From NCBI GenBank assembly GCA_949592205.1, contig CATIUR010000003.1, positions 87,024,501-87,088,500 on the forward strand: a stretch of DNA of 64,000 nucleotides. Direction: 5' to 3'. Under the pieces are notes generated by a model. That model was not told the origin of the DNA. It saw only the letters and a list, made by a program, of their open reading frames with translations, and did not search any database. The position numbers were made by a program, and so were the translations under genes. This document shows positions 12,069-22,259 of the stretch, piece by piece; position 1 is the first letter of the stretch; every line of letters starts with the position of its first letter. This DNA is from Helichrysum umbraculigerum. Its lineage: Eukaryota; Streptophyta; Magnoliopsida; Asterales; Asteraceae.

Positions 12069-13990
12069 CTAATGAAGATAAAATAGATACAAACCTATGG
12101 CAGTCACCATCGCTGCCAACATCAAACAAACTCCCATAACAAGACCTACTACCCTTGCACGCCTCTCCAGTACAGCCACACGTGCGCGAGTAGCGTCAGC
12201 TGACTCTCTGTCCACATCCGTGTGTGTCTCCATGTCGCGGTCCCAGCGGTCGGACGGGTTTTAATCCAGTCGTTGAACCTCCCAACCAGGACGCGCGGAC
12301 ATGGTGTTTTAAATTTATATAGCATGGGAATCCTAAGCTGTATACTACTGACAGACCTAAAAGGGCAGTAAGTGGTATGTATGACTCAGGTGTCGTTCTT
12401 CAAACTACAACGGGCATGGGAGTCTAGGAAGTTTTATTATCTTTGGGAATCTAGCTAGGGTTTTTAAAAGCTTTTGGATAGGTTTGGTTTTTATAACTAA
12501 ATACGAATTTAAATAAAGAAAATAAAACAAAAGAGGTTTGTACGGAGACTCGGTCAACAGAGGATAAGCGAGTGTTTACTATGATTTCGTTATATGTTAT
12601 TGATGAATAGTCAAGGGTAAGGCTACTAGATGTGATGACTAATCCGGAGAGGATAGAAACATAATTAATGCAAAGTATTGTACCTACGATCGTTCCGCGG
12701 CTTCCATACGTTTGTACTCCACCAATTGGTGTTTCCAGCACTATACCGAGTAATAGGGCGTTTTACGGTTTTTCCGTTACATTAATTAGGGTTCCACATT
12801 ACTCTCACAGATTTCCTATATCCTAATGAGCTACAACTACGAGCCTATTAAATATCTAACGTAGAGTTGTCCGCAATCAGATAAATAATATATCACGTGG
12901 ATAGCAGTTATAGAAGTCAAATACACCGGAAGTTCTCCCAAATGTACAGACCAATTTAACCGACGACTATCCTCAAATCCTGGTCCCCAGTCACAGTCAT
13001 CAGAGACGTCTGTATCGTGGCGTGAATTGTTGATTGAACAAGAACACGAACGGGGATAATCCCGCGACCAAGTTGGGATAATGGGGCTAACGATCAGTTA
13101 AATTGTTCAGCATTATAGATATAAATCATCACAACTATTCCATGCTTGTTAATCTACTGTGTAAACCAATATTCTGTGTCTGAAAACCTAATTATACAGT
13201 TACTGATATGAACCAGGAGGATAACTCTAGCATGCATCATTCCTAAGGCAACAATCAAACAAGAACATGCAATAGGGTGACACATAACAGAACACCATAA
13301 TCCTAAGCATAGCAGATAACCAATAATCAGATCATAGATATCCCGAAAGTTCTCCCAAAGATATATAACAGATAAACATGAATCTAACCTATCTCTAATC
13401 CTACGCTCCGTGTCTCTTATGATTTGTTTCAACCTAGAGAACACAGCCATACCAAGTTCATTGATCATCAAGTATAGAATAGGTAGAGAACGTACCACTA
13501 GTAATTGGCCAAGTTCTAGCAGGAAGCTTCTAACCACAGCATAAGTTGGATAGATAAACATTCGAGATTCAGTTTATGAGTTCATACACAGTTTAAAGTA
13601 ACACGGGCAGAGTAACAGCATGTCATAAACATATTGACTATTCTAACATAACTACATCATAGTAAACACAAAGAAATGTCTAGCCTAACATTATATATCT
13701 AGCGTACAATCCTAAACAAGCATAAACAAAGCAACACATGTTTAAAACTGGAAAGTAAGAGATATATAAATAGAACCTGATACGAATTTATTACAGACAG
13801 ATCTTCGCGAATACAATGTCTTGGAGTGACTCCGTACAAAAGCTAAAAGCTACCTCTACCTAACTAGCTCTCTAACTAGCCCAATTCTAGAGAGAGAAAC
13901 TACAGAGAGAGTGATGTGTGTGAGAGAGAAAGTGTAAGGAAGAAATGAAATGAGAGAAATGGTGTTTTTGAAATGTGGAGGGGAGTCCAC

Positions 13991-13998
13991 TATTTATA
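13991..13998 (-). promoter_or_regulatory. LTR TATA box (Ath-E solo LTR)
   Basis: The sense strand reads CCTATAAATAGTGG. A pyrimidine-rich leader follows downstream, and the palindrome array starts exactly 79 bp upstream. Confidence 0.7.
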
Positions 13999-14055
13999 GG
14001 CAAACCCTAAAATCGCACGTACAACTCGTGAAGCAGCACGTACATGCAAATAAAG

Positions 14056-14168
14056 CACCATATGGGGGAAAGGGGGCCGTATACGGCTCACTAGGGGCCG
14101 TATACGGTGTGGTGAAGGCCGTATACATTCTTGGTGAGGCCGTATACGGTTGCCAAGGCCGTATACGG
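14056..14168 (-). repeat. 21-bp-pitch CCGTATACGG palindrome array (solo LTR)
   Basis: Units start at 14056 (degenerate), 14077, 14098, 14119 (degenerate), 14140 and 14159. The spacing is 21, 21, 21, 21 and 19. The full units are perfect 10-bp palindromes. Confidence 0.92.
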
Positions 14169-15416
14169 TGTTTGTCTGATTTCGTTCGTTGCTTAAAACG
14201 TCCGTATCTCCTTCGTTACGCGTCCGTTTGACCTGATTCTTTTGCCCGTGGCTTTGTAATTCCGTTACGCTTCTAATGATGCCAATCTCATAGAAATTGG
14301 GTGTGTAGAACTCAGGCGTAGCCGAAATGACTTTTAGTGCTCTGAAAGTTCAGTGTCTTCTCTGTCCTTTGGCCGTTTCACTTGATTCCAGATTTTTCCG
14401 TCTCGATTTTACCTATACAACAGATGGTAGAAGTTAGGAGGTGTGCCTTGACAGGAAAATGAGGTCGGAGGAATCGGCTTGTATAAAAATGTTGTGTTTT
14501 GTGCGGTTTCAGAGTGTTTTCAGTGATTTTTACCACAATGTCTACTTTTGAACCACTTTAGTGAATTTTAATAAATAATTAATGTTTTGAAATGTTTTCA
14601 CTAAAGAAAGGTCCAAAATGTGAGGAATAAAGCTTCTAAAAACATGACTTTTTACGTCACATCACTCCACAGTGCTGAGACGTCCATAGATATACGTCAC
14701 ATCCCTATCCAAACGGGAAGTGTCACTATGCAACTCTCTGATATAGCCGTGCGTGCCATAGTGTAACCCGAATAGGGCGCGAACCACAGCAACTAGTGTA
14801 ATAACAGTGAGCTCCTGAGGCTCATCAGTGAGAGGTAGTGAGTGTGAAGACTCCCCGGTCTCAAAAGTGGAAGGGATATCCTCAAGTACCCTCCAACGCC
14901 TAAGTAAATGTGGCATCCAGTCTAGGTGTGGGAGCCTCCTCTGTGGTGGCTCCTTAGCCTCAGTCATAGGCGCCTTATCCCATGGCGCAAGTAATTCAGT
15001 GGGAAGGTCTCCGACTGTCTTCCTAGGAGTCTGTCTCAGTCGGGATCTACGGGAGGTCTCCCCGATATGGTAGTGTGACTCGGCGATAGTACATGCCGTA
15101 ACAGGTGTAGTGACATGTAGTGTCGATGGTGGTACATAAGTGTCATCGGACGTGGCTCTAGTATGAACAGATGAGCTCTCGGGCACTGATGTCGCAATGC
15201 CCTCAAGATCCTCAGTCGGCTCCTCATCTGAAGCGTAAATGAATATCGGGTTTTGTCTCGACATACGGAGACAAAAGAAATCATGGGTGACGTGTCAGTC
15301 GTATGTTAGATGTATGCAAACGTATGTATGAATGCAATGAGTGTTCTAGCCAAGGCTATAGTCTAGGTCTCTAAGGTTTCAAGTCGCTCAAAGACTGCTA
15401 GTTCGCTCTAACCAAT

Positions 15417-15429
15417 GGCTCTGATACCA
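15417..15429 (-). other. Tek-C primer binding site (iMet type)
   Basis: The sense strand reads TGGTATCAGAGCC, four bases from the 5' LTR. It fixes the orientation and the LTR boundary. Confidence 0.92.
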
Positions 15430-15883
15430 AGTCTGTCACACCCCGCCAAACAGTAATTACAGTTAGTGAGAGTAGTTTGCGGAATCTTAGTGACGTGGCG
15501 GGGCTGCGAGCAGTAATACAACCAACATGTACATACATACACATAACATATGGTTAATGTAGAACGAAATACATTAAGATGCCAATAGTCAAACAGTTTT
15601 ACAGAGTGTTACAACTTAGAAAGTTGTAACAGCAGTAGTAGTTTTTAAAACAGTATTTTATAAATACATAGTTTCAAAAGTAGATTTCATAAGTATGACT
15701 GCAATGGCTGCAGTTATACAAAGGAAATCCAGTTTTCCCAAAAGTATGTGGCATCCTAATTCGTCAAGGGTTATCCGTCCTGGTATGCGTGCAGTTTCTT
15801 ACTTACGTGGCTAATTCCCTGAAAAACATAAAGGAAATCGTCAACAAAATTGTTGAGTGAATTCACAGGTTTGTAAGTAGTGT

Positions 15884-16140
15884 AGGAAACACAGGTTAAT
15901 CATTTAAGAATAGCATTTCCAATTAATAGTAGTTGTTTGCTTTGTAGGAAACACATGTTATTAATAAAAATAACATTTCCCAAATAGTAGTTTGTAGGAA
16001 ACATAGGTTAATCCAATCAAGGAATAACATTTCCTAAATCGTTGCTTGTAGGAAACACATGTTAATCTAACTAAAGATCAACATTTCCAAAATAGTTATT
16101 CGTAGGAACTCACTTCCTAAATAGTAGTTTTGTGGGAATA
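15884..16140 (-). repeat. Minisatellite of TAGGAAACA...ATTTCC units
   Basis: About five units of 50-60 bp. Each begins TAGGAAACA and ends with ATTTCC or TTCCTAA, so each unit can fold on itself (GGAAA with TTTCC). The related LTR at 41902 has a similar array at about 42385-42695. Confidence 0.82.
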
Positions 16141-16789
16141 ATTAGACGGTGATCCCTCTAAAGGTGAGCTAAACCTATCAGTTAAAGCAACGCGACCTAA
16201 CCCTATAACCAAACCACGACCCGTAGTGGTTGTTTGCCAAATAGGACCTGTAAGTATACGCACCAAAACTGTAGGAGGGTCGTCACTGCGATAGTACTAT
16301 CCATATACTCAGTGGCTAGAGTCACCTAGCTAATGGTTATAGTCTGTAGCCATAGGGACTTTTATGCACTACATCGTAAGCCTAGGTCCGTTCTAGGATT
16401 CGTTGTCTAATTCCCAAAATAGTATAAAAACATCTTCTCATAAACAATAGTTCAAGTAATCGTATGAAATAACATTTCATAAACATTTTAAGCAAATACA
16501 TATAATATTTAAATCAGTTATTGCATGCAGTAGCAAAGCAATTGCTATGTTTTTCACCCCAAGTTTTAAAAGCATTAAAACAGTGAAAAGGGGTTGTGAA
16601 CTCACAGTAGGTGCGCGGATGTGAAAGCTAGCAAGTAGTAGTGATTTCGCCCAAAATATAGTCAACCTATACACGATAATTGTATTAATATAAGTGATTA
16701 ACTAAATTGTCGAATCATGTTATTAGTTTGATTGTTTTGAAGAAATTGTTACTTGTCATCGTCGAGTATATATATACATAATTGGTTCA

Positions 16790-16811
16790 TTATATATATA
16801 TATACATATAC

Positions 16812-16861
<50 letters not shown>

Positions 16862-16953
16862 ATATATATATATAATGAATATATACATATATATATATAT
16901 ACATATATACATATATACATATATATATATATACATATATACACATCGTCGAG

Positions 16954-17046
<93 letters not shown>

Positions 17047-17147
17047 GTATATATATAGATGTATATATATGGATATATATAGATGTATATATATATATAG
17101 ATGTATATATATGTATATATATAGATGTATATATATGTATATATATA

Positions 17148-17236
<89 letters not shown>
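16790..17236. repeat. Expanded TA/TATACA microsatellite
   Basis: About 440 bases of TA runs with interspersed ACATA, TGTATA and TAGATG. The partner LTR has only about 25 bases of TA at the equivalent place (125-147). Tyr/Ile-rich reading frames on both strands here are repeat artefacts. Confidence 0.96.
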
Positions 17237-17238
<2 letters not shown>

Positions 17239-17716
17239 TGTCGTTTTAGTTCCAAAAACATAAGTTCGTTTGTTACAAAAATTGATCTCATTTTGTCCCA
17301 TTGTAAATATATATACACTTGTTGTAGTTCGTACATATATACATAAGTTCTAGTATATATATAATGGTCGTTGGTGTTTATATAAACATATATATGATAT
17401 AGTTTATACCACTCGTTTTATTCGTTCTAGATATACCTCGTTTATATATATCAAATAATTGTTTCCATTCTAAAATTTGCCGCGTCCCTTTTATGTCATT
17501 ATTCGTATAAAATATCCGTATAAAATATTGTCCCGTAGTCGTGTACAATTTTTGGTACCAAATTTAGTGTCGTAAAGTTTTATAAAAATTATAACATAAC
17601 AATAATTTTTAGTTGCGTATTCTTTAATATTTCTGTACCATTTAATATTTTCTTTTGCTAAAAATACATCGTGAACCGATCGGGTTTCAGTATCTAGCCG
17701 ATCATCTATCTAACCT

Positions 17717-17752
17717 CAGATGATCATCTGTCGAATCTCAGATGATCATCTG
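17717..17752 (-). repeat. Two CAGATGATCATCTG palindromes in Tek-C 5' LTR
   Basis: Two perfect units 22 bp apart, against about nine in the 3' LTR (629-810). Confidence 0.93.
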
Positions 17753-19020
17753 TCTTTGCTTAGCCAATCATCTATATTTGTTTAGCCGATCATCTATATT
17801 TGTTTAGCCGTACGACTATCTATCTTGAGCCGTTCGGCTCTCACTTCCTAGCCGATCGGCTGGGATTTCTCAGCCGGTCGGGTATGTGTATCAGTATTGC
17901 GAGTTCAGTCTGTAACCCAGTGTCCGCATCATTTTTAGTTGTTTGCTATAATTTCAAGTTTAGATTTTTCATAAGTGTTGTTTGTTAACATTTCACAAGT
18001 TTTTATCATTTGATTTTACACATTATTACACTTGTGTACATACCCAAATTTTGTACAGAGCAATGTTTGTGGTCCAAAGATTATCACCACCAGCTTTCAT
18101 ATTTAAGTTCCAACTTGTTTTTAGGTTCAATCTTTCATGATTTTCTAAGCATCTATATAATATAACAACAAAATTTATGAAAGGGATTGAGGTAAAATTT
18201 CCTTACAATGATATAAAGATGTGGATGATGATAATGCAGAGATGATGATGATGATGACAATTCTGTGATGGTGATGATGATACGGTTTGATGATGATGCA
18301 ACGAAGATGGTGATGAAGAAGATGATGATTATGTTATGGTGTTTGTTGCTTCCTGCTTCTTCCTCAGCTCTGTGTTTTTCTTCTGCTTCAGGAGCATAAA
18401 TAATTGGTGTGAATTTTGGTTGGTGTGTCTCACAATAGAGGGAAAGAAGTATATATAAAAATATGATACGGGTTTGGTTTTCAACGGGTGGAGTATGGTC
18501 TGATACAGGGGCATGTTCCCAGATATTTTATTTGTAGTATTTAACCCGTTAATTTCGTGTACGGGTCCAATTACATGTAAATTTACATTTAATATCTGTA
18601 AATTTATTTTGAAGTATTATCCCAAATACTTTAACTGTAATAGTAAAAATATAATTTTTATCATTTTTGGTTGTTGTGTACGTTTCTATATTGTCGCAGT
18701 CTTGTACGATACGTTTTATATAAAACGTATAATGTTTTATATTATAACAATAATATAAATTTAATAATGTTAGTAATTAATAATTTCATATTATTAATTA
18801 TATGTTCACCAACATTTGTATTTTATTTTTGTCGGGTTCGTTCCGATAGTTCGTACGTAATTAAAATTAGTTACGAAATACATAGAACTTTTTGTACAAA
18901 AGTCTCGGGCTTGCTAGACTTATATCACATCAAAAGTTTAGTTAACTTTGTGCAGGGAATTAGCGTAAGAAATGCATGTAATTAGTGGAATAATGATACC
19001 TAAATTGGAGGAGTGTCACA

Positions 19021-19838
19021 CCTAGGGATGAGCGACCGATGGCAAAGGAGGGTCTAATTCACGAGGAAGTATTAGAGCTTAATCAGATATAATATGAGTT
19101 TTGAAATGAAGGCAAGGATGCCGGCTGTGCTCCCAGATGCTTAAACCCCTTAACTCTACTTAACCGATAGTTTTACTTACATAGCATACAACCAGTATTT
19201 CCCTGTTAAAAATGGATAGACATAGGTGTTAAGAAAGGTCAGTGGTTGTGGACTGTTGCCTTATTCCTGCACCCCAATCAGAGGGTCACTTGGTCTCCGA
19301 AAGAGACGGTGAGGGGGGGTTTTAAGACAGTCACATCTGATCAGAATCAAGATAGCCTAGGATTTAGTGACATATGCTTTTAGGGTTACACCTAGAATGT
19401 AGGGTCCTAGTGTTTACACCGACCGTCTAGATAATTCTTAATTAGGGCAATCTCCAGTCAAATATATAGTTGATATCATCCCGAAACCCTAATCATTGAA
19501 GTTTCACCAATCACTCTCTACCTTCTGCTTATATTCTCATTTACTTTCTTGTCATTTATTTTTCTGTCAGTAGTTTAGTTTAGATAAAACCAAAACCTAT
19601 CTACCTTGTTATAAACCCATCCTATTTGCAAACTTATCTTTGGTAGATCAAATTCAATTCAATTCGTTCCGATTTTGGATGACACTCGAGTTATACTTGC
19701 CGCCTTACCCACAAGGTAGGTTGCACGGGTAATTTGAGCCCCGCAAATATACATTTTAAAACTAATATGTCTCACCCCCCTGTTGCAGTCGGAACGATAA
19801 TTCGGGGTGAAACCCGACCGACGGATAGGGGGACGACA
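19021..19838 (+). repeat. Ath-E1 5' LTR, 3' remnant
   Basis: This sequence resembles the Ath-E2 LTR in reverse complement: GGGATGA plus AAAGGAGGGTCTA here match the complement of about 38030-38060. It ends ACGGATAGGGGGACGACA next to the primer site. The upstream part of this LTR lies beyond the left of the window because Tek-C inserted at 19020/19021. Confidence 0.78.
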
Positions 19839-19844
19839 AGTTTT

Positions 19845-19862
19845 TGGCGCCACTGCTGAGGA
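19845..19862 (+). other. Ath-E1 primer binding site (tRNA-Asp type, degraded)
   Basis: It reads TGGCGCCACTGCTGAGGA. The Ath-E2 copy is TGGCGCCGCTGCCGGGGA, close to the tRNA-Asp-complementary site TGGCGCCGTTGCCGGGGA known from Athila/Tat elements. Several substitutions mark this copy as old. Confidence 0.8.
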
Positions 19863-20009
19863 TCGGTAAACATCACGAATTGAATTTTGCCTTAGATAAT
19901 TAGCTTTAGGAGATCATTCCTTAAGATTTTCATTACTTATAGGAAGTTTATTGCTTTAGTAGTTAGATGATTTAGTCTTTAAACCTTAGAAAATATAAAA
20001 AATTTAAAA

Positions 20010-21466
20010 ATGGTTAAAAACCCTAATTCTCCTTCTAGCCCTATCTCTCCTCTCAATCAAATGATGACGGATGAGATGATGGCTATGGAAGATGTAGAAT
20101 TCTTTGACTATCCAGAGTATGAGTCAAACTCCTCTGACACCAAGGAGGTCTATGTTAACCATGAAGTTGAGAATGCAAAAATATCAACCTTAGACTTAGG
20201 TTTTGATGGATCTCAGCAGAAGATTCCAGCTTCTGTCACTATTGCCTTAAGTGGTCAACCTACACTTGACCCTAAGATTCTGTCAATCCTGTCCAAGTAC
20301 CCCATTACCTTAGACCAACCACTTTACCCGAGGAAGAACCATTTGGAATCGAAGTGTTCTTTTATCCACCCATGCCCTGGATAGATTTAAATGAACGTCT
20401 TCACTGCCTAGATGAATATTTTGAATACGATCTCTCAGATATCTTGCGAGCCCACCCCACTACACTTGTATCAGGTGTAGTTGAGGAAGAGAGTCTCCAA
20501 TATCAGGTCGAAACTAAGCCTATGACAGAAACATTAAGCTCTAGCAACACATAATTTAGGAAGAATCGACCAGAATCTGAGACCAACCTAGGAATATCTC
20601 AAATCCCCGATAGGAGAATAGATATATGTGCTGACTTCCTTAGAAATCTTAAGATATCTGACTTCCCCTTTTCGTACTAATAGAGAAAAACCTTTGTTGA
20701 AATTGATAGGATGATGAGATCTCTCCGTAATGATTATAACAGAAAAAACGAGTTGTCATTAAAATCAGAGATAACTCTTTTAATGGATTTATTAGCCAGC
20801 ATCGGTTATTCACCTGTCTCACAAATAAAGATAAATCGTTATGTTGCGGCCCTGATTGATGAACTCGAATATTGGATTGAGAGAAATCCTATTAAACCTG
20901 TCTCGATTTCTGTAGATATTCCATTCTTTGCTGATCTTGCTTTGTATTTGATTAACGAATTGAGAGTTATTTTTCCTAAATCGATCGAGGAAGCTATTGA
21001 GTCTGCTTTCTTTACAAAAAGAAAGGAACTTCATATCCAGCTATATCAGTTATTTCAACAGACTAGATTTCCGTTTACAGCACAACAAAAGATTTATATC
21101 AGGGAACTTTCACAAGTGGTACAGACTACTTACGGAAACGCTGATTCTAAAGAAGAAACGGAATTTCTAGAAATCTTAGGAAAATTACTCTTTAATCTCT
21201 GTTATTTAGATACAGGATTCAAGGATGGCATTTCTAATCCAAAGAAGGTGAAACGAGAGTTTAACCATTTCGTTGATGCATTGCTACAAATCGGTCAGGT
21301 AGAAAGAGAATTCTTAACTGAATTTGAGCGATACTATATTAACCCTGCCGACTTAATTTACAATGTCATCCGAGCTCTTAGAGGTACGTTTATCTCTTGC
21401 AGCACCTTATCTTTGTCTGAAGCTTCAACCGTATCCAAGAATGTCGTCTTGGACACCGACAGGTAA
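20010..21466 (+). pseudogene. Ath-E1 ORF1 (unknown family), disrupted
   Basis: The ATG at 20010 opens MVKNPNSPSSPISPL and aligns with the start of Ath-E2 ORF1. The frame shifts near 20350-20380, and in-frame stops occur near 20552 and 20680. The last 250 codons (20711-21466) are open. Shared blocks with Ath-E2 are LKSEITLLMDLLA, INRYVAALIDELEYWI, IPFFAD, GISNPKKVKREFNHFVD and HPADL/NPADL; identity over the C-terminal half is roughly 45 percent by eye. There is no zinc knuckle, protease or RT. By position (first ORF after the primer site) a Gag-like role is possible, but I do not recognise the family. Conservation between divergent copies argues for past selection on the protein. Confidence 0.75.
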
Positions 21467-21484
21467 AGCGGGAAAGTCTGGTAA

Positions 21485-21531
21485 GGACGAGCTCTCGTCT
21501 TTAACAGAGCGCTCTTGGGAGGCACCCCAAG
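21485..21531 (+). promoter_or_regulatory. Tandem hairpins after ORF1 (Ath-E1)
   Basis: Hairpin 1 (21485-21500) has the stem GGACG / CGTCT. Hairpin 2 (21514-21531) has the stem CTTGGG / CCCAAG around AGGCAC. Both have counterparts in Ath-E2 with paired substitutions. They lie just after the ORF1 stop. Confidence 0.7.
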
Positions 21532-22134
21532 CCTATCTAGGATTAATAATAATAAGTTTAATTAGTATTTAATTTATCGTTTTAAAGTTTTCCAAAAAAA
21601 CTAAAGAAAACGTTCTTTAAATTTTAATTCGCACGATTCGCGTTTGTCTAAACTTTTTAAAAAATTTAACAAAGTTTTATTTTTAAAATTTTGGTAAATA
21701 AATTTTGGACTTGTTTAAATTTTTAAAGAACTCAAAAATATTGTTTTGTTTTAAATAAACTCATTTCATTAAAACGTAAGAAACTTTTCGCGCAATTTAA
21801 AGTACCACTTTTAATTCGCGATTTTTTTTATAAAGTTACGTATTTACTTTTGGTTACTTTATTAAAAATCTTAAAACCTTTTGAAAACCAATCGTACATA
21901 TCGTATCTTTCGCATTTTAAATCGATCTGTATTTAAACCAAGAGGAGTGGCCTCATTACAAAACAAAAAGTCAAAAAGTCAAAACTTTTTCTCCCCTTTC
22001 TTCTTCCCAAGGCCGACGGCCTCCATCACCATCCCCATTTCTTCAAATTTCCACCATTTTTGATGATTTCAAGCTTCACATTCATCATTTGATCATCTCT
22101 TATGCTTACATAACATCATCACATCACTTGCAAG
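21532..22134 (+). other. ORF1-ORF2 spacer with putative promoter and first exon of ORF2 (Ath-E1)
   Basis: About 390 bases of AT-rich non-coding sequence are followed by a TATA-like box (21930-21937). A C/T-rich, leader-like stretch comes next and includes CTTCTTCCCAAGGCCGACGG. A splice donor consensus CAAG|GTAATT closes it at 22134/22135. The arrangement is shared with Ath-E2. Confidence 0.6.
21930..21937 (+). promoter_or_regulatory. Putative internal TATA box for ORF2 (Ath-E1)
   Basis: It reads TATTTAAA, 204 bp before the intron donor. Ath-E2 has TATAAAA 201 bp before its donor. Confidence 0.5.
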
Positions 22135-22259
22135 GTAATTCCTAACTCAAATCTAAAAATTCCGTATACTTTTGAAAAGTTAGGGTTTCAAGCTTTGATC
22201 TATGAAATCCATGGGGAAAACTTGTGTTTTAGAGTTCAAAAGTGTTCTTGGATAGTTGC

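Larger units (their letters stand above)
12233..14664 (-). mobile_element. Solo LTR of the Ath-E family inside Tek-C
   Basis: It is 2432 bp, TGTCGCGG to CACATCA, flanked by CTCCA on both sides (12228-12232 and 14665-14669). It aligns along its length with the Ath-E2 LTRs: the start near the GGTCGG motif, the TATA box, the GTATACGG array and the terminal AAAACATGACT block. No internal region is present, which is the signature of LTR-LTR recombination. Confidence 0.88.
12069..15264 (-). pseudogene. Tek-C pre-gag ORF (ORF0), split by a solo LTR
   Basis: The first part (15264 down to 14665, 200 codons) starts about 150 bases after the primer site. It encodes an acidic, Ser/Thr-rich N-terminus, a basic patch (RRSRLRQTPRK) and an end with heptad-like spacing (DRDVTYIYGRLSTVE). 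The solo LTR 12233-14664 interrupts it. On the far side, past the duplicated CTCCA, the same frame continues from 12227 to a TAG at 12069. That part gives about 52 more residues, including an Arg/Glu/Ala-rich helix and a strongly hydrophobic stretch of about 24 residues (about 12078-12153). The undisturbed product would be about 250 residues with a C-terminal membrane anchor. No family is recognised and the function is unknown. Position matches the pre-gag ORFs of Tek-A and B, but sequence similarity is not obvious. Confidence 0.72.
1..19020 (-). mobile_element. Tek-C: Ty3/gypsy chromovirus (Tekay-type), decayed, left end outside window
   Basis: This minus-strand element has, left to right, a 3' LTR (1-1222 and 6040-6899, cut by the window start and split by Tek-D), a polypurine tract, a broken gag-pol (6934-11470), a leader with a pre-gag ORF, the primer site (15417-15429) and a 5' LTR (15434-19020). 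It inserted into the 5' LTR of Ath-E1: bases from 19021 resume Ath-E LTR sequence, so CCTAG (19021-19025) should be the right target duplication. The left copy is outside the window. Over about 780 aligned bases the two LTRs differ by roughly 26 substitutions plus repeat-number changes, mostly C/T and G/A. It is clearly older than Tek-A, B and D. Confidence 0.9.
15434..19020 (-). repeat. Tek-C 5' LTR
   Basis: About 3.6 kb, TGTCACACCC to GAGTGTCACA, unusually long. It holds the LTR-terminal inverted repeat CCCCGCCA/TGGCGGGG (15441-15503), a minisatellite (about 15884-16140), a large TA-rich microsatellite (about 16790-17236) and two palindrome units (17717-17752). A related LTR starts at 41902. 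Confidence 0.88.

Noticed and set aside
13154..13561. 135-codon minus-strand frame in the solo LTR
   Set aside because: It lies wholly within LTR sequence, and no matching frame appears in the Ath-E2 LTRs.
14662..15264. The pre-gag ORF of Tek-C as a complete 200-residue host gene
   Set aside because: It ends exactly at the solo LTR junction, continues in frame beyond it, and lies between primer site and gag.
16749..17346. Long Tyr/Ile-rich reading frames on both strands
   Set aside because: They are translations of a TA/TATACA microsatellite and have no codon signal or homologue.
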